Virus record (IMG/VR): IMGVR_UViG_3300044625_001412
Location: 1 to 25,799 of that record
DNA from: a virus
Direction: 5' to 3' (one strand)
Length of the DNA stretch: 25,799 bases
Part shown: positions 7,941-15,497 of the stretch, piece by piece
Position numbering within the stretch: the stretch's first letter is position 1
Layout: each line of letters begins with the position of its first letter
Notes under the pieces: generated by a model
What the model was told of the DNA's origin: nothing
Databases searched by the model: none
Seen by the model: only the letters and a program-made list of their open reading frames with translations
Position numbers and translations under genes: made by a program

Positions 7941-8490
7941 AACGAGCGAAGTATGATCGGAGGATGATGGCGGAAATAATGTCGCCGGACTGACCCGGCT
8001 CAAGTGCCTGCACCGCAGCATCTAGAAGCGTAAATCCCGTTGCGACGTTTCCCTCGAACGGAACTACCCACCCAAGGTTCTGGTCGTAAACCGTGTTGAG
8101 GAAATCGCCGCACTTGACGTTATAGGTGTTTATTGCTTCCCCGGCAATCGTCTGCCATCCGATCTGAACCTGCACGATTGGGCCGTTCTGTACAGGAATC
8201 AACTGTCCCGGCATGCACGCGGTTGGGCTCTGCTTCAAGTCTCCACTGGTTGTGTGACTATACGGCGGCACCGTTTGCCCCAGCCAGACGCCATCGCTTG
8301 ATGCCGCCGAGCCATCTACAAAGAGCACCCTCGGCACGGCAAACGATTGAAGGAGTTGCCCCAAGAAACTGGGCTGCGCCGCTCCAAGATTGTTTCGGAT
8401 TGAGATCGGGCTGTATACCGGAATCTGGCTAGATGCAACTAGCGGGACGCCTCCCGATTCGCCGCTGAAGAATGACGAGTGAACGCTCAC
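7930..8490 (-). CDS. Divergent decoration-type capsid protein, paralogue 5 of 5
   Basis: This 186-residue protein starts at a GTG (8490) just after the 567-residue gene. It is the most divergent family member. In place of GVTDGSV it has LFVDGSAAS, but the second block (GQLIPVQNGPIVQVQIG) matches GEVVSLQNGQWLQLELAG of paralogue 2 well. The C-terminal ALEPGQSGDIISAII matches the ALE...GEIIW block. N-terminal 50 residues (SSFFSGESGG, SPISIRNNLGAAQ) are unique and could be a capsid-binding or fibre-like extension. Confidence in homology is moderate. Confidence 0.52.
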   Translation of the reverse strand: MSVHSSFFSGESGGVPLVASSQIPVYSPISIRNNLGAAQPSFLGQLLQSFAVPRVLFVDGSAASSDGVWLGQTVPPYSHTTSGDLKQSPTACMPGQLIPVQNGPIVQVQIGWQTIAGEAINTYNVKCGDFLNTVYDQNLGWVVPFEGNVATGFTLLDAAVQALEPGQSGDIISAIILRSYFARYES

Positions 8491-8492
8491 GG

Positions 8493-10196
8493 TTAGATCT
8501 CGCCTCGGCGCTTGAGGTCCAGCGCGATCGCGACTGCCTGCTTCTGCGGCTTGCCCTCGTGAATGAGCGTGCGGATCTTGTCGGCCACTGCTGCGTCCTT
8601 CGCGGCGATCATCTTGAGGCCAGAGCGCACGTCTTCCGACTCCTCTGGCTGAGCGGCCTCGGACTTCGGCACGCAGTCGGGGACGGTCTTGCCGTCCTTC
8701 TGCTTCGTGCCGACCGCCTCGTAGCCCTGCCAGCAGGCGTCGGACAGCGCGTTCGTGGACTTCGCGCCGGGGCGGGAGGCGCGAAGCGTCATGGGCTTGC
8801 TGATCCGAATGCCTTTGCGTTCCGCCAACGCGATCAACTTCTTGTACAGAAGCCAATCGCGATCGTTCGCGGTCATCTCGTCCCGGTATCGCGTCATCGC
8901 CTTGGTCGCCTCGTCAACGAATGAACCCGCCGACGGTTCATCGTTCTTGACGACGGACATCGCATCCAAGAGTACATCGCTCAAGGTGAACTTCGCCTTC
9001 GCGCCGGGGCGATTGTTCCAAGCCTGCGGATACTTTTTCATGTCTCTGGCGTCGGCTACGCAAATCTCGGCGATGCTCTTCGCTTGAAAGACAAGTCCCT
9101 TCGCGCCATCGAGAATCGCATCTGCTTCTGCACGCCTGTACGCGGCTTTGAGCTCTTGGAGTTCATCCATCAGAGCCCTTTCTTCCATCTTGAAATCCGA
9201 AGGCACAGACGCAAACTTCACCTTCGCGCCGGGGCGGGAGGACTTGAACGCCGCATCTACGGCCCTGTCGCCAAACTCAGCGCGAACGATGTCCGAGATC
9301 AGCGATCCCTTGTCCCATTCGCTGATCTTCTGCTCTCCGATTGAGACTCGACCGCGCTGTATCTTTGACTTCCACAGGTCGAAGACTTTTGCCTTCGGCT
9401 GCGACTTGAGTTCGTTGTAACGATCAATGATCTTCTGCGAGTTGTCCATCGCCGCCTTCGCGCCGGGGCGGGCGTGATAGGAACCTCCCGAATAATCGTC
9501 GGCCACCGAGACATTGACCATTGGCGAGATCTTGTTCTTCCTCAGCACCTCACGGATCGCGGCGACGTCGGACTTGTCGTAAACGATGATCCCCTTCGCG
9601 TCGGTGTCGACAGCGAAGTCATACATCAGTTCAAGGATTTTCTTCCGCTGCGGGTGACCAGCGAGTCTCGCGGCAAACTCGGTTCTCTTTCCGGGGCGGG
9701 AGGCGCGGCTTCGCAGCGCGAGAATCTCGTGCCCTGTCTCTTCGGCAAGTTCCAGCAGATCGTCGTCTCCGACGCGCTTCGCGTGCGCGATCGCCTCATC
9801 CACGATCTTCTCCATGGCTTTGTGATTTGAAATCGTGACCGGCTTCATGAGTTTCGCAGCCAGTTGATCTGAGCGTTCCATTCGTGCATTCTCCTGCTTG
9901 TCCTTGAGTTGCTCAAACTTTCGGGCCGCCCACGACTTTCCGGAATCGCCTCCCCAAAGGAGCCAAGCGATGTATCCTGCATCGTCCTCGCCGCCCGACT
10001 TGTTCTTCTCGTGACGATTGAAGAACGCATGCATCCGCCGAACCGTCTCTGGGGACAGGTGCTTGCGGTTGCTGATGTCCCTCGCTCGCGCCACACCGAT
10101 GGCCGTTCCGCCCTTCCCGTGCTTCTTTCGGAGTTCAAGGCCACGCCTCGCGTTTGAGGCCATCTCCTCAGTCGGTTGAAGGTCGATCTCGGCCAT
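8493..10196 (-). CDS. Modular structural-region protein punctuated by RPG(A)K linkers
   Basis: This 567-residue protein lies between the large terminase gene and the decoration/portal genes. Residues 12-92 form a conserved phage domain (RRGLELRKKHGKGGTAIG, then LSPETVRRMHAFFNRH and AWLLWGGDSGKSW), often found fused to prohead or portal-region proteins. RPG(A)K motifs occur at residues 167, 243, 321, 396 and 475, spaced 75-79 residues apart and separating segments of dissimilar sequence. The C-terminus has SDACWQGYEAVGTKQKDGK and PDCVP, then EGKPQKQAVAIALDLKRRG, both recurrent small phage modules. The DNA at each linker carries CCGGGGCGG. Start ATG at 10196 has GTAGGA upstream. Function unknown; likely virion-associated or a maturation cofactor. 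Confidence 0.62.
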   Translation of the reverse strand: MAEIDLQPTEEMASNARRGLELRKKHGKGGTAIGVARARDISNRKHLSPETVRRMHAFFNRHEKNKSGGEDDAGYIAWLLWGGDSGKSWAARKFEQLKDKQENARMERSDQLAAKLMKPVTISNHKAMEKIVDEAIAHAKRVGDDDLLELAEETGHEILALRSRASRPGKRTEFAARLAGHPQRKKILELMYDFAVDTDAKGIIVYDKSDVAAIREVLRKNKISPMVNVSVADDYSGGSYHARPGAKAAMDNSQKIIDRYNELKSQPKAKVFDLWKSKIQRGRVSIGEQKISEWDKGSLISDIVRAEFGDRAVDAAFKSSRPGAKVKFASVPSDFKMEERALMDELQELKAAYRRAEADAILDGAKGLVFQAKSIAEICVADARDMKKYPQAWNNRPGAKAKFTLSDVLLDAMSVVKNDEPSAGSFVDEATKAMTRYRDEMTANDRDWLLYKKLIALAERKGIRISKPMTLRASRPGAKSTNALSDACWQGYEAVGTKQKDGKTVPDCVPKSEAAQPEESEDVRSGLKMIAAKDAAVADKIRTLIHEGKPQKQAVAIALDLKRRGEI

Positions 10197-10205
10197 GCGA
10201 TGATC

Positions 10206-11663
10206 CTACCCTGCTGGGAACATCGGTCTACGGGGCATGTTGCTCCCGAACATACGGGTGATCGCGTCCGGTTTCTGTATGGGCTTGACAGCCAGATCGC
10301 TCTTGGAGAGCGAGCCGCGAACGGCTTCGGCGCACAGGTCGACGATGACGTCTACGGTGTCATCGTGGCTCCCTGCGGGAAACGCGAGCATCTCATCGAT
10401 TACAGGCTGAAACGCTGGGAGGACGCGGCCAGCTTCGTCGGTCGGGAATCGGAGTTTCCCTCCTTGGACGAATGGCTGCGCACCCGCCGCACGAAGGTGC
10501 TTGTCTCTGTTGCGCTCGACGGCGAGCATCGGCTGCGTTGTCATCTCCCGGAACTGGTCGAAGATGCCTTTCTGTGGGCCGTTGGCCTCCGCGAGTACGA
10601 CCGAGACGCCTCGCCTTGACAGCAGATCCGCCGCCATCCGCGCAAACGTGGGGAACGATTCGCGGACACGGATGATGTCCGTGACATAGCAATCACGCTT
10701 CCCATCCACCTCCGCCACGATGCAGACGGAGTAGTCAGGATCATCTCGTTCCTGCTCCCGCTTGCCGTATCCCCAATCCAGCGCGGCGATGGTTCTCGTC
10801 ACCTTCGGCCGATCTCCTTGCCGGTAGTGCCCAATCCAGCCCGGCTGGAAGATCAGCAGGTCGCTTGAAAGCGGGATCAGTTCGTAGGCGCGGGCATAAG
10901 CCATCGCGCCCATCTCTTCGCGCTTCTTTCGCAGGTATTCCTCCGTGAACACCTCAGGCCACGGACTGATGTCCCCGCGACAGGGCAGGCGCAGCAGCGT
11001 GCTGTCCTGCTCGTGGTATCGACGCCAATCCGCGGTCACGTCATCGGTGTGGAACGGCGTTGCCGTCTTCCAAACGCGGCTGTCAAACTCCGCGGCGGGA
11101 TCAAGCATCGGCATCCAGATGTTTGCCACCGCCTCCTTCACTTGATCGCGGAGCGTTGGCTGCAGGACGGCGTTCCGCAGGTCGCAGATGTCATCGAACC
11201 AAAGGACGTCCGCACGGCCACCCGTCCGGCCGAACACGCCGGAGCCCTGAACGGAAGGGTCGCGCCGTGATGGCAAACCCGGCGCTGTCACGCTCCATGA
11301 TGTCACGGCTTCTTCGCCAGCCTTGATCTTGACACCGGGGAACACGGCTCGGAACGCGTCGGATCGGATGATCTCGCGGATGAACTTCGTCGTTTGCCCT
11401 GCGGCCTCGTCGTTCTGGCTGACGATCTTGAACCGGGTTCCGGGCCTGACTCCCAGCCACCACGCTGTCATGAACGCCATCGTCGTCGTCTTGGCGTGTC
11501 CACGAGGGATCTCGGCGTACCAAGAGAACGCTGTCAATGCCTGATGGATGAGTTCGCGTTGGATGTCGCTGACTGGCTTGTTCATCGCCAGAGCGATGAA
11601 GCCGAGCGGATTCTCGCGTGCGTCTGCGACCGTCTGTTGTGGCAGAAGAGTCTGTCTCGTCAC
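10206..11663 (-). CDS. terL: Terminase large subunit (packaging ATPase-nuclease)
   Basis: This 485-residue protein packages DNA into proheads. Seen directly: a Walker A-like PRGHAKTT at 53-60, Walker B DVLWFDD at 152-158, a coupling-motif candidate KTATPFH near 199, and a C-terminal RNase H-like nuclease with ALDWGYGKRE and a final HDDTVDVIVD supplying acidic residues. Length is normal. It begins with GTG at 11663, overlapping the stop of the preceding gene as GTGA. Its position next to a small helical protein fits the usual terS-terL order. The packaging strategy (cos or pac) cannot be told from this sequence alone. Confidence 0.93.
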   Translation of the reverse strand: MTRQTLLPQQTVADARENPLGFIALAMNKPVSDIQRELIHQALTAFSWYAEIPRGHAKTTTMAFMTAWWLGVRPGTRFKIVSQNDEAAGQTTKFIREIIRSDAFRAVFPGVKIKAGEEAVTSWSVTAPGLPSRRDPSVQGSGVFGRTGGRADVLWFDDICDLRNAVLQPTLRDQVKEAVANIWMPMLDPAAEFDSRVWKTATPFHTDDVTADWRRYHEQDSTLLRLPCRGDISPWPEVFTEEYLRKKREEMGAMAYARAYELIPLSSDLLIFQPGWIGHYRQGDRPKVTRTIAALDWGYGKREQERDDPDYSVCIVAEVDGKRDCYVTDIIRVRESFPTFARMAADLLSRRGVSVVLAEANGPQKGIFDQFREMTTQPMLAVERNRDKHLRAAGAQPFVQGGKLRFPTDEAGRVLPAFQPVIDEMLAFPAGSHDDTVDVIVDLCAEAVRGSLSKSDLAVKPIQKPDAITRMFGSNMPRRPMFPAG

Positions 11664-12133
11664 GACTTGGGCTTGATTGACGCTGCGACTGCCTTCATCT
11701 GTTCATCGGTGATGCTGGCAATGAGGGCGACGTTCTCGGTGCTTTGTCCTTCGTGGAGGCGCTCAAGCCTGTACGCCTCGATCACCAGATCGGCGTTGTT
11801 TCGGTCGAGCATCGCAAGCGTCTGGACAGCGCGAATCTTGTCGCGGATGTCCGTCGCGGGATCTGCCAGTATCCGACCCACGATGCGCGGGGCGGCGATG
11901 TAGGCCTCGGACGGGATGTCCCATCGCATCTTGACAGCGCGACGGATGAGCGACATTGTCTCGGCTGCGCCGTGCGCCTCCAGAGGGCCGGAGACGAGCG
12001 GAGTTGGCTCCGGGGCGGACGCTGCCCCTTTCCCCTCGGCTTCCTTCGCTTCGCGTGCGAGGGTGGTGTTGGGGACGGGGCGAGGCCGATTGGCTTTGGG
12101 CTTCGGCTCGCTGCGCGGGTTGTTGCGGCTCAT
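11660..12133 (-). CDS. Candidate terminase small subunit
   Basis: This 157-residue protein begins at ATG 12133 behind a very good GAGGAGGGT. The N-terminal 50 residues are basic and proline-rich (SEPKPKANRPRPVPN), likely disordered. The C-terminal part is helical (MSLIRRAVKMRWDIPSEAYI, then DKIRAVQTLAMLDRNNADL). Small terminases bind the packaging site and stimulate TerL; gene position immediately upstream of terL with a GTGA overlap, its size, and its helical C-terminus support this. No family motif was recognised, so the role comes mainly from context. Confidence 0.55.
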   Translation of the reverse strand: MSRNNPRSEPKPKANRPRPVPNTTLAREAKEAEGKGAASAPEPTPLVSGPLEAHGAAETMSLIRRAVKMRWDIPSEAYIAAPRIVGRILADPATDIRDKIRAVQTLAMLDRNNADLVIEAYRLERLHEGQSTENVALIASITDEQMKAVAASIKPKS

Positions 12134-12230
12134 CCTACCCTCCTCGGTGCCAGAATCGGTGGCTCGCCGTGGGGCCAACGAGGACAGAGTTTCGCTCTGT
12201 GCTTGACACGTGTGTTGGGACGCTTGGTTC

Positions 12231-12989
12231 TCACGTGGTCCGGCCGTCCCTTCTCCGGAGCGCGTCGAGGTAGATGCCCCGGTAGTCGAGCAGGACGTCA
12301 AGCCGATCTCGGGAGTTGGGTTCCATCCGTGCTCGCTGTGCGCCCCACGCGGCGAACACCTCTCGGGCGGCGTTCTCGTCGATCCGGGCCTCGTAGTCGG
12401 AGTGGAGTCCGCCGGGGTTGTCGGAGAACTTGTTCGCGAAGGCCGTCCATTCTGATCGGATGGAGATCATGCACCTGTCATGAACGAGGCCGACCATGTC
12501 CTTGTCATGCTTGAGGCGGAAGCGGTAGCGCAGGTCACCGATGCGCTCGGCATGGATGGCGACCACGGACTCGCATCGGGCGTGCGCCTTGACAGGCTTG
12601 GTTGCCGACCATGCGAACTGCTGGTACTGCATGGCCCCGATGGCGCAGTTGGGCTGCGCGATGACTTGCTGTGCTGCGTCGATGACGGTCGGCGCCTCGG
12701 TCTTCTGTACGCGCCTGTTGACGACCAAGCCCATGCTGGTGATGTCGTCGTCGATCATCCAGAACCACTTGTGGCCGCTGAACTTGGCGTGGTCAAGGAT
12801 GAAGTTCCGTGAGTAGCAGAGTCCTTCATTGTCCTTGTCAAGGACGACGATGTTCGGCACGCCGGCTCTGCGGTACACGGGCGCGTCCTGCGGCTCGACC
12901 ACTACGGTGAACGGCAGTCCCCTCAGGAGGGTGAACGACTGTCCTTCGGGTCGCCCCTTGCTCGGGATGTAGATCGGCCAAGGCTTCAT
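12231..12989 (-). CDS. TET-associated type glycosyltransferase (DNA base hypermodification)
   Basis: This 252-residue protein has a GT-A-like layout: PIYIPSKGRPEGQSF at the N-terminus, VVVEPQDAPVYRRAG, LDKDNEGLCYSRN, and a metal/nucleotide-binding DDD in WFWMIDDDI at 78-83. This pattern matches phage and fungal glycosyltransferases found beside TET/JBP dioxygenases, proposed or shown to glycosylate oxidised 5-methylcytosine in DNA. Start is ATG at 12989, overlapping the dioxygenase stop as ATGA, so the two are coupled. By this reading it would add sugar to 5-hydroxymethylcytosine made by its neighbour. The sugar and donor are unknown. Confidence 0.72.
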   Translation of the reverse strand: MKPWPIYIPSKGRPEGQSFTLLRGLPFTVVVEPQDAPVYRRAGVPNIVVLDKDNEGLCYSRNFILDHAKFSGHKWFWMIDDDITSMGLVVNRRVQKTEAPTVIDAAQQVIAQPNCAIGAMQYQQFAWSATKPVKAHARCESVVAIHAERIGDLRYRFRLKHDKDMVGLVHDRCMISIRSEWTAFANKFSDNPGGLHSDYEARIDENAAREVFAAWGAQRARMEPNSRDRLDVLLDYRGIYLDALRRRDGRTT

Positions 12990-13810
12990 TCGGTCTTCCC
13001 TTTCGCTGCGCGGCGTCGCTCGTTCGCGGTACGGGCGCGGTTGAACGCTTTGACTTCCTCGCCGGGCGGCTCGCATCGCCACATGCCTTCAAGCGAATAG
13101 AACACCACCGTGTATCGGGCAGCGTTGTCGGACAGCCTTCGGAACGGTGTCACGCCGTGCAGAAGCGACTGTCCGTCGAAGAGCAGGAGGGACTGATCCC
13201 CGATGGCGAACGCCGTGTCAAGTTCCGGCACGGTGAGGTGACCACCTTCGATCTCGTTCTTGAACCCCAGCATCGCGGAGTTGACACTCTTGAAGTTGCC
13301 TCGGTCGAAGTGGTAGGGGAGGGGGTTGTTCTGGTTGACGATGCCGCTGGTGAACGGGGTGTCAGCGATGCGGTACTCGGGAAGCACCTTGCTCGCGATC
13401 TCTGCGTGCTTCGCCGCCTGTTCGGGGAACGCGGTCTTGTAGCACTCGTACGCCGTCTTCGCTGCTTCGACCAGCACCTCATGTTCAAGCGGCTGTGCTG
13501 CCGCCAGCGAGGTCTTTCGGCATGGCTGGTTGCGCAGGGGTAGCCGGGGCGCATATCCGAACGTCCTTGCCCGCGTGAACATGGCCTCTTTCGCGGCGCG
13601 GAACGCTTCGATGTACTTGATGCGTCCGAGCGCAGCGCGGAGGGTCGAGAAGTCCTTGTCGAGCCTGTGCCAGTAGGCCAGCACGGGCTTGCCATCGACC
13701 TCCACGATCGTGTCCTCCTGCACGAAACGGGCGCAGTCGGAGAGCGCGGCCTTTCGGCGACGCCATTGCGAGAGGTCAATCGTCCGCTTCGGCACGCTCA
13801 GATACTGCAT
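12986..13810 (-). CDS. TET/JBP-family 2-oxoglutarate/Fe(II) dioxygenase
   Basis: This 274-residue protein likely oxidises 5-methylcytosine (or thymine) in phage DNA. The double-stranded beta-helix residues are visible: HFD at 167-169 in PLPYHFDRGNF, the GGHLTVPEL turn at 189, the distal metal His218 in LLHGVTPF, and Arg232 in ARYTVVFYS for 2-oxoglutarate. This arrangement fits the phage TET/JBP group rather than AlkB. Start chosen is ATG 13810 (MQYLSVPKR) with AGAAGG upstream; it overlaps the ParB-like gene by 35 bases. No cytosine-5 methyltransferase is in the window, so the methyl substrate must come from elsewhere in the genome or the host. Confidence 0.75.
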   Translation of the reverse strand: MQYLSVPKRTIDLSQWRRRKAALSDCARFVQEDTIVEVDGKPVLAYWHRLDKDFSTLRAALGRIKYIEAFRAAKEAMFTRARTFGYAPRLPLRNQPCRKTSLAAAQPLEHEVLVEAAKTAYECYKTAFPEQAAKHAEIASKVLPEYRIADTPFTSGIVNQNNPLPYHFDRGNFKSVNSAMLGFKNEIEGGHLTVPELDTAFAIGDQSLLLFDGQSLLHGVTPFRRLSDNAARYTVVFYSLEGMWRCEPPGEEVKAFNRARTANERRRAAKGKTE

Positions 13811-14444
13811 GTCCTGCCTTCTCAAGGAGATAGACGAGCACGTCTGCGTTCGTCTCAAGCGAGTTGTCATCGGCGATCTGCGCGAGTGCCTCGACGATCA
13901 GACCATATTGCGACGCGGTGTAGGTGAACACGAGTTGCCGCACCTGCGAGGCATCGTATTCCTCAAGGGTGCGAGTGAAGCCGGACGGCAGTTCTGAGAT
14001 TCCGCCAGCGACCTGCCCGAGGTTTGCCACCGCTTCGGGAGCGCGTTCCAGCAGGGAGCGCAGTTCCTCATCCGAGTATCCGGCTGCGTTGGCTAGCGCG
14101 GAGTCGACCTCACGCAGCTCCGAGAGTTGGGCACGGAGGGTGTCATCGTCCCATGCGGCCAGTTCGCTCGAGCGGTTGTCGGCGATGGCGAAGGCTCGCG
14201 CCTCGTCTGCGGACAGGTTCGTGCGCGAGACCCACAGTTCCTCCCATCCGAGACGCTTCGCTGCCTCAAGCGTGCCGTTTCCGGCGATGACGGTGTTGTC
14301 GGCAAGCACGACAACGGGCCGCTGCTGCCCGAACTTGTTGAGCGAGGCCATGATCGCCTCGATGTTGCGCTCGGGGTGTCGGCGTGCGTTCTTCGGGTCG
14401 GAGGTCAGTCTTTCGATCCGGACGCGTTCGTGCTTCTCTGTCAC
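13776..14444 (-). CDS. ParB/sulfiredoxin-fold domain protein
   Basis: This 222-residue protein has an N-terminal ParB-like domain: RIERLTSDPKNARRHPERN, FGQQRPVVVLADNTVIAGN, and GTLEAAKRLGWEEL, followed by the LSADEARAFAIADNR helix. These are the standard blocks of phage ParB-N proteins, with GNGTLEAA at the position of the GENR-type nucleotide loop. The C-terminal 100 residues are unassigned. Such proteins commonly accompany phage DNA methylases and base-modification enzymes. GTG start at 14444 overlaps the HTH gene stop (GTGA). A nuclease, CTPase or specificity role in DNA modification is possible; chromosome partition is less likely here. Confidence 0.75.
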   Translation of the reverse strand: MTEKHERVRIERLTSDPKNARRHPERNIEAIMASLNKFGQQRPVVVLADNTVIAGNGTLEAAKRLGWEELWVSRTNLSADEARAFAIADNRSSELAAWDDDTLRAQLSELREVDSALANAAGYSDEELRSLLERAPEAVANLGQVAGGISELPSGFTRTLEEYDASQVRQLVFTYTASQYGLIVEALAQIADDNSLETNADVLVYLLEKAGHAVSERAEADD

Positions 14445-14722
14445 TTGGTGGCCTTTCGGCTGCTCGGGCGCGGGATGAGAACGAGGTCGAACCCAGCCAG
14501 CCGCGCCATCTCGACGGCTAGTTCGAACGATGGTTTCCTCTGCCCTGTCACGGTTCCCTCGTCAGCCAGGAGACACTCGGCAGTGTGCAGGGTGCATACC
14601 TTGTTGTCGACGCACCGGCGCACGAACTCGTAGCGCGAGATGCCCTGATCGCGCAAGTGCCTGTGCATCGCGGACTTCCATGCTTCCGGCGCGTGCAGTA
14701 CGTAGGACTTCGGTGCTGTCAT
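14441..14722 (-). CDS. Small HTH (XRE/HigA-like) DNA-binding protein
   Basis: This 93-residue protein is the first gene of the minus-strand operon. Residues 14-80 (AWKSAMHRHLRDQGISRYEF, then HTAECLLADEGTVTGQRKPS and ELAVEMARLAGFDLVLIP) fit a five-helix XRE-type fold, with KPSFELAVEMARLAGF resembling the last helices. The ATG at 14722 is preceded six bases away by a -10-like TACAGT, so the mRNA may be leaderless. It probably regulates its own operon or the divergent units, or gives sequence specificity to the modification genes that follow. Not matched to a named family. Confidence 0.55.
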   Translation of the reverse strand: MTAPKSYVLHAPEAWKSAMHRHLRDQGISRYEFVRRCVDNKVCTLHTAECLLADEGTVTGQRKPSFELAVEMARLAGFDLVLIPRPSSRKATK

Positions 14723-14728
14723 GCGCGA

Positions 14729-14757
14729 ACTGTACCCTTCAGCCCCGATGGGGCCAA
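14729..14757 (-). promoter_or_regulatory. Putative leaderless promoter of the minus-strand operon
   Basis: On the minus strand TTGGCC (14757-14752), a 17-base spacer and TACAGT (14734-14729) resemble a sigma70-type promoter. The -10 ends six bases before the ATG at 14722, so transcription would start at or next to the start codon. The spacer contains CCCC-AT-CGGGG symmetry and AGGG before the -10, echoing the plus-strand promoters. No good Shine-Dalgarno lies close to the ATG. Confidence 0.5.
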
Positions 14758-14785
14758 GACCTGACAGATGATTTCTCTCGGGCGA

Positions 14786-14804
14786 CACGCGGCAGAGCCG
14801 CGTG
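14786..14804. repeat. Perfect 8-bp inverted repeat (hairpin)
   Basis: CACGCGGC and GCCGCGTG pair perfectly around an AGA loop. A second hairpin (CCTGCG/CGCAGG) follows within ten bases. Together they could form an RNA structure or a protein-binding site between the divergent operons. No U-tract is present. Confidence 0.6.
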
Positions 14805-15070
14805 CCTTCCTGCGAGACCCGCAGGGTATTGATTTCTTGAAGGGATGAGCAGGGGGCTGCGCCCCCCGCACCCCCGCACAGCCGCAGAGAGGTGGGTGCA
14901 GTTCGGAAGGTGAGCGCGAAGGGAAGCATGACCCCCGCGAGGGAGCCATGCGATTCAGCCCGGACGGAGCCGCGCTTCGGTCGCTTGACGCAGGTTTCAC
15001 CATTTCGACGCTCGGTGGGCATCCGCTTCCCCTGCGTGGGAGCGCAACTCGCAAGTCTGGCTTACAAGAT

Positions 15071-15125
15071 GGCGCGGAGTAGGGTCAGGCGTCCGCGACT
15101 TGAACCGATCCGCCCCTACTGCGCC
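15071..15125. repeat. Inverted repeat carrying opposed AGTAGGG motifs
   Basis: GGCGC-GG-AGTAGGG on the left pairs with CCCTACT-GCGCC on the right across 29 bases, with a two-to-one-base bulge. AGTAGGG is the same word that precedes the -10 in plus-strand promoters A and D, so this may be a pair of binding sites for the same regulator, or an RNA stem. Confidence 0.5.
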
Positions 15126-15398
15126 GGGCGGGAGATGCGGCATCCATGCGAGCGCACTCGCACATGGCAGGTAGGATGCGACCTGCAGAGTTGTCGTTCG
15201 GTCGCGCCCTCCGCTGTCCGGCGAGTTGGGGCGCACCGACCCCCTCATTATGCCGCCCCGTACCCGATCACCGGGCGGGGCGGTGTATTTAGGGGCCGCG
15301 CCGGGGCCGCCCCGAAGAAATCTGACGCAGCAAAGCGAGTGACTGCTCGGGATTGCATCAATCTTGAGGAAAGTTGGCGGATTGTTCGTCCGCAACCC

Positions 15399-15426
15399 TT
15401 TACCCTAGCCGAAAGTAGGGTATCTT
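15399..15426 (+). promoter_or_regulatory. Promoter A
   Basis: TTTACC, 16 bases, TATCTT. ACCCT and AGGGT form an inverted repeat with a ten-base gap between and within the core elements, as in promoters B and D. A 45-base upstream block starting GAGTGACTGCTCGGG (15337) is recognisably related to that of B and C. It would drive the unit 15498-17059. Confidence 0.65.
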
Positions 15427-15434
15427 GATGGAGT

Positions 15435-15497
15435 CGGGCATGTCGCCCGGCCCGTGCCGCCCGGTCGGCGGTGTCACGAACCGAAGGAACAAGAGCC
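15435..15497 (+). promoter_or_regulatory. Leader A: two hairpins, TGTCACGAA box and ribosome site
   Basis: CGGGC-ATGTC-GCCCG (15435-15449) and CCGCC-CGGTC-GGCGG (15457-15471) form tandem 5-bp hairpins. TGTCACGAA and GAAGGAACAAG follow before the ATG at 15498. The same architecture occurs in leaders B and C, so a conserved RNA function such as mRNA stabilisation or translational control is likely. Confidence 0.65.

Larger units (their letters stand above)
14723..15497. other. Divergent intergenic region without a convincing gene
   Basis: About 775 bp separate the divergent blocks. Open frames here on both strands lack ribosome sites and protein-like composition. Visible structure includes: the leaderless promoter; an 8-bp hairpin at 14786-14804; CCTGCG/CGCAGG near 14810-14825 followed by AGGGTATTGAT, a weak copy of the plus-strand -10 region; GGGGGC-TGC-GCCCCC at 14852-14866; an inverted repeat at 15071-15125; small hairpins near 15148-15186; GC-rich sequence at 15255-15315; then promoter module A. 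It could hold an origin, a small RNA or regulator sites; none is proven. Confidence 0.6.

Noticed and set aside
13776-14444. ParB-like gene as evidence for a partitioned plasmid-prophage
   Set aside because: No ParA partner or parS-like repeats are seen, and the protein sits in a base-modification operon where ParB-fold proteins are common.
15040-15130. Possible tRNA on the minus strand (GGTTCAAGTC, T-loop-like, near 15096-15107)
   Set aside because: The T-stem does not pair and no acceptor or anticodon arms can be formed around it.
14892-15428. Open frames of 178 (plus) and 132 (minus, 14997-15395) codons in the divergent intergenic region
   Set aside because: Arg/Pro-rich compositions without protein-like pattern; the plus frame runs through promoter A and neither has a good start.
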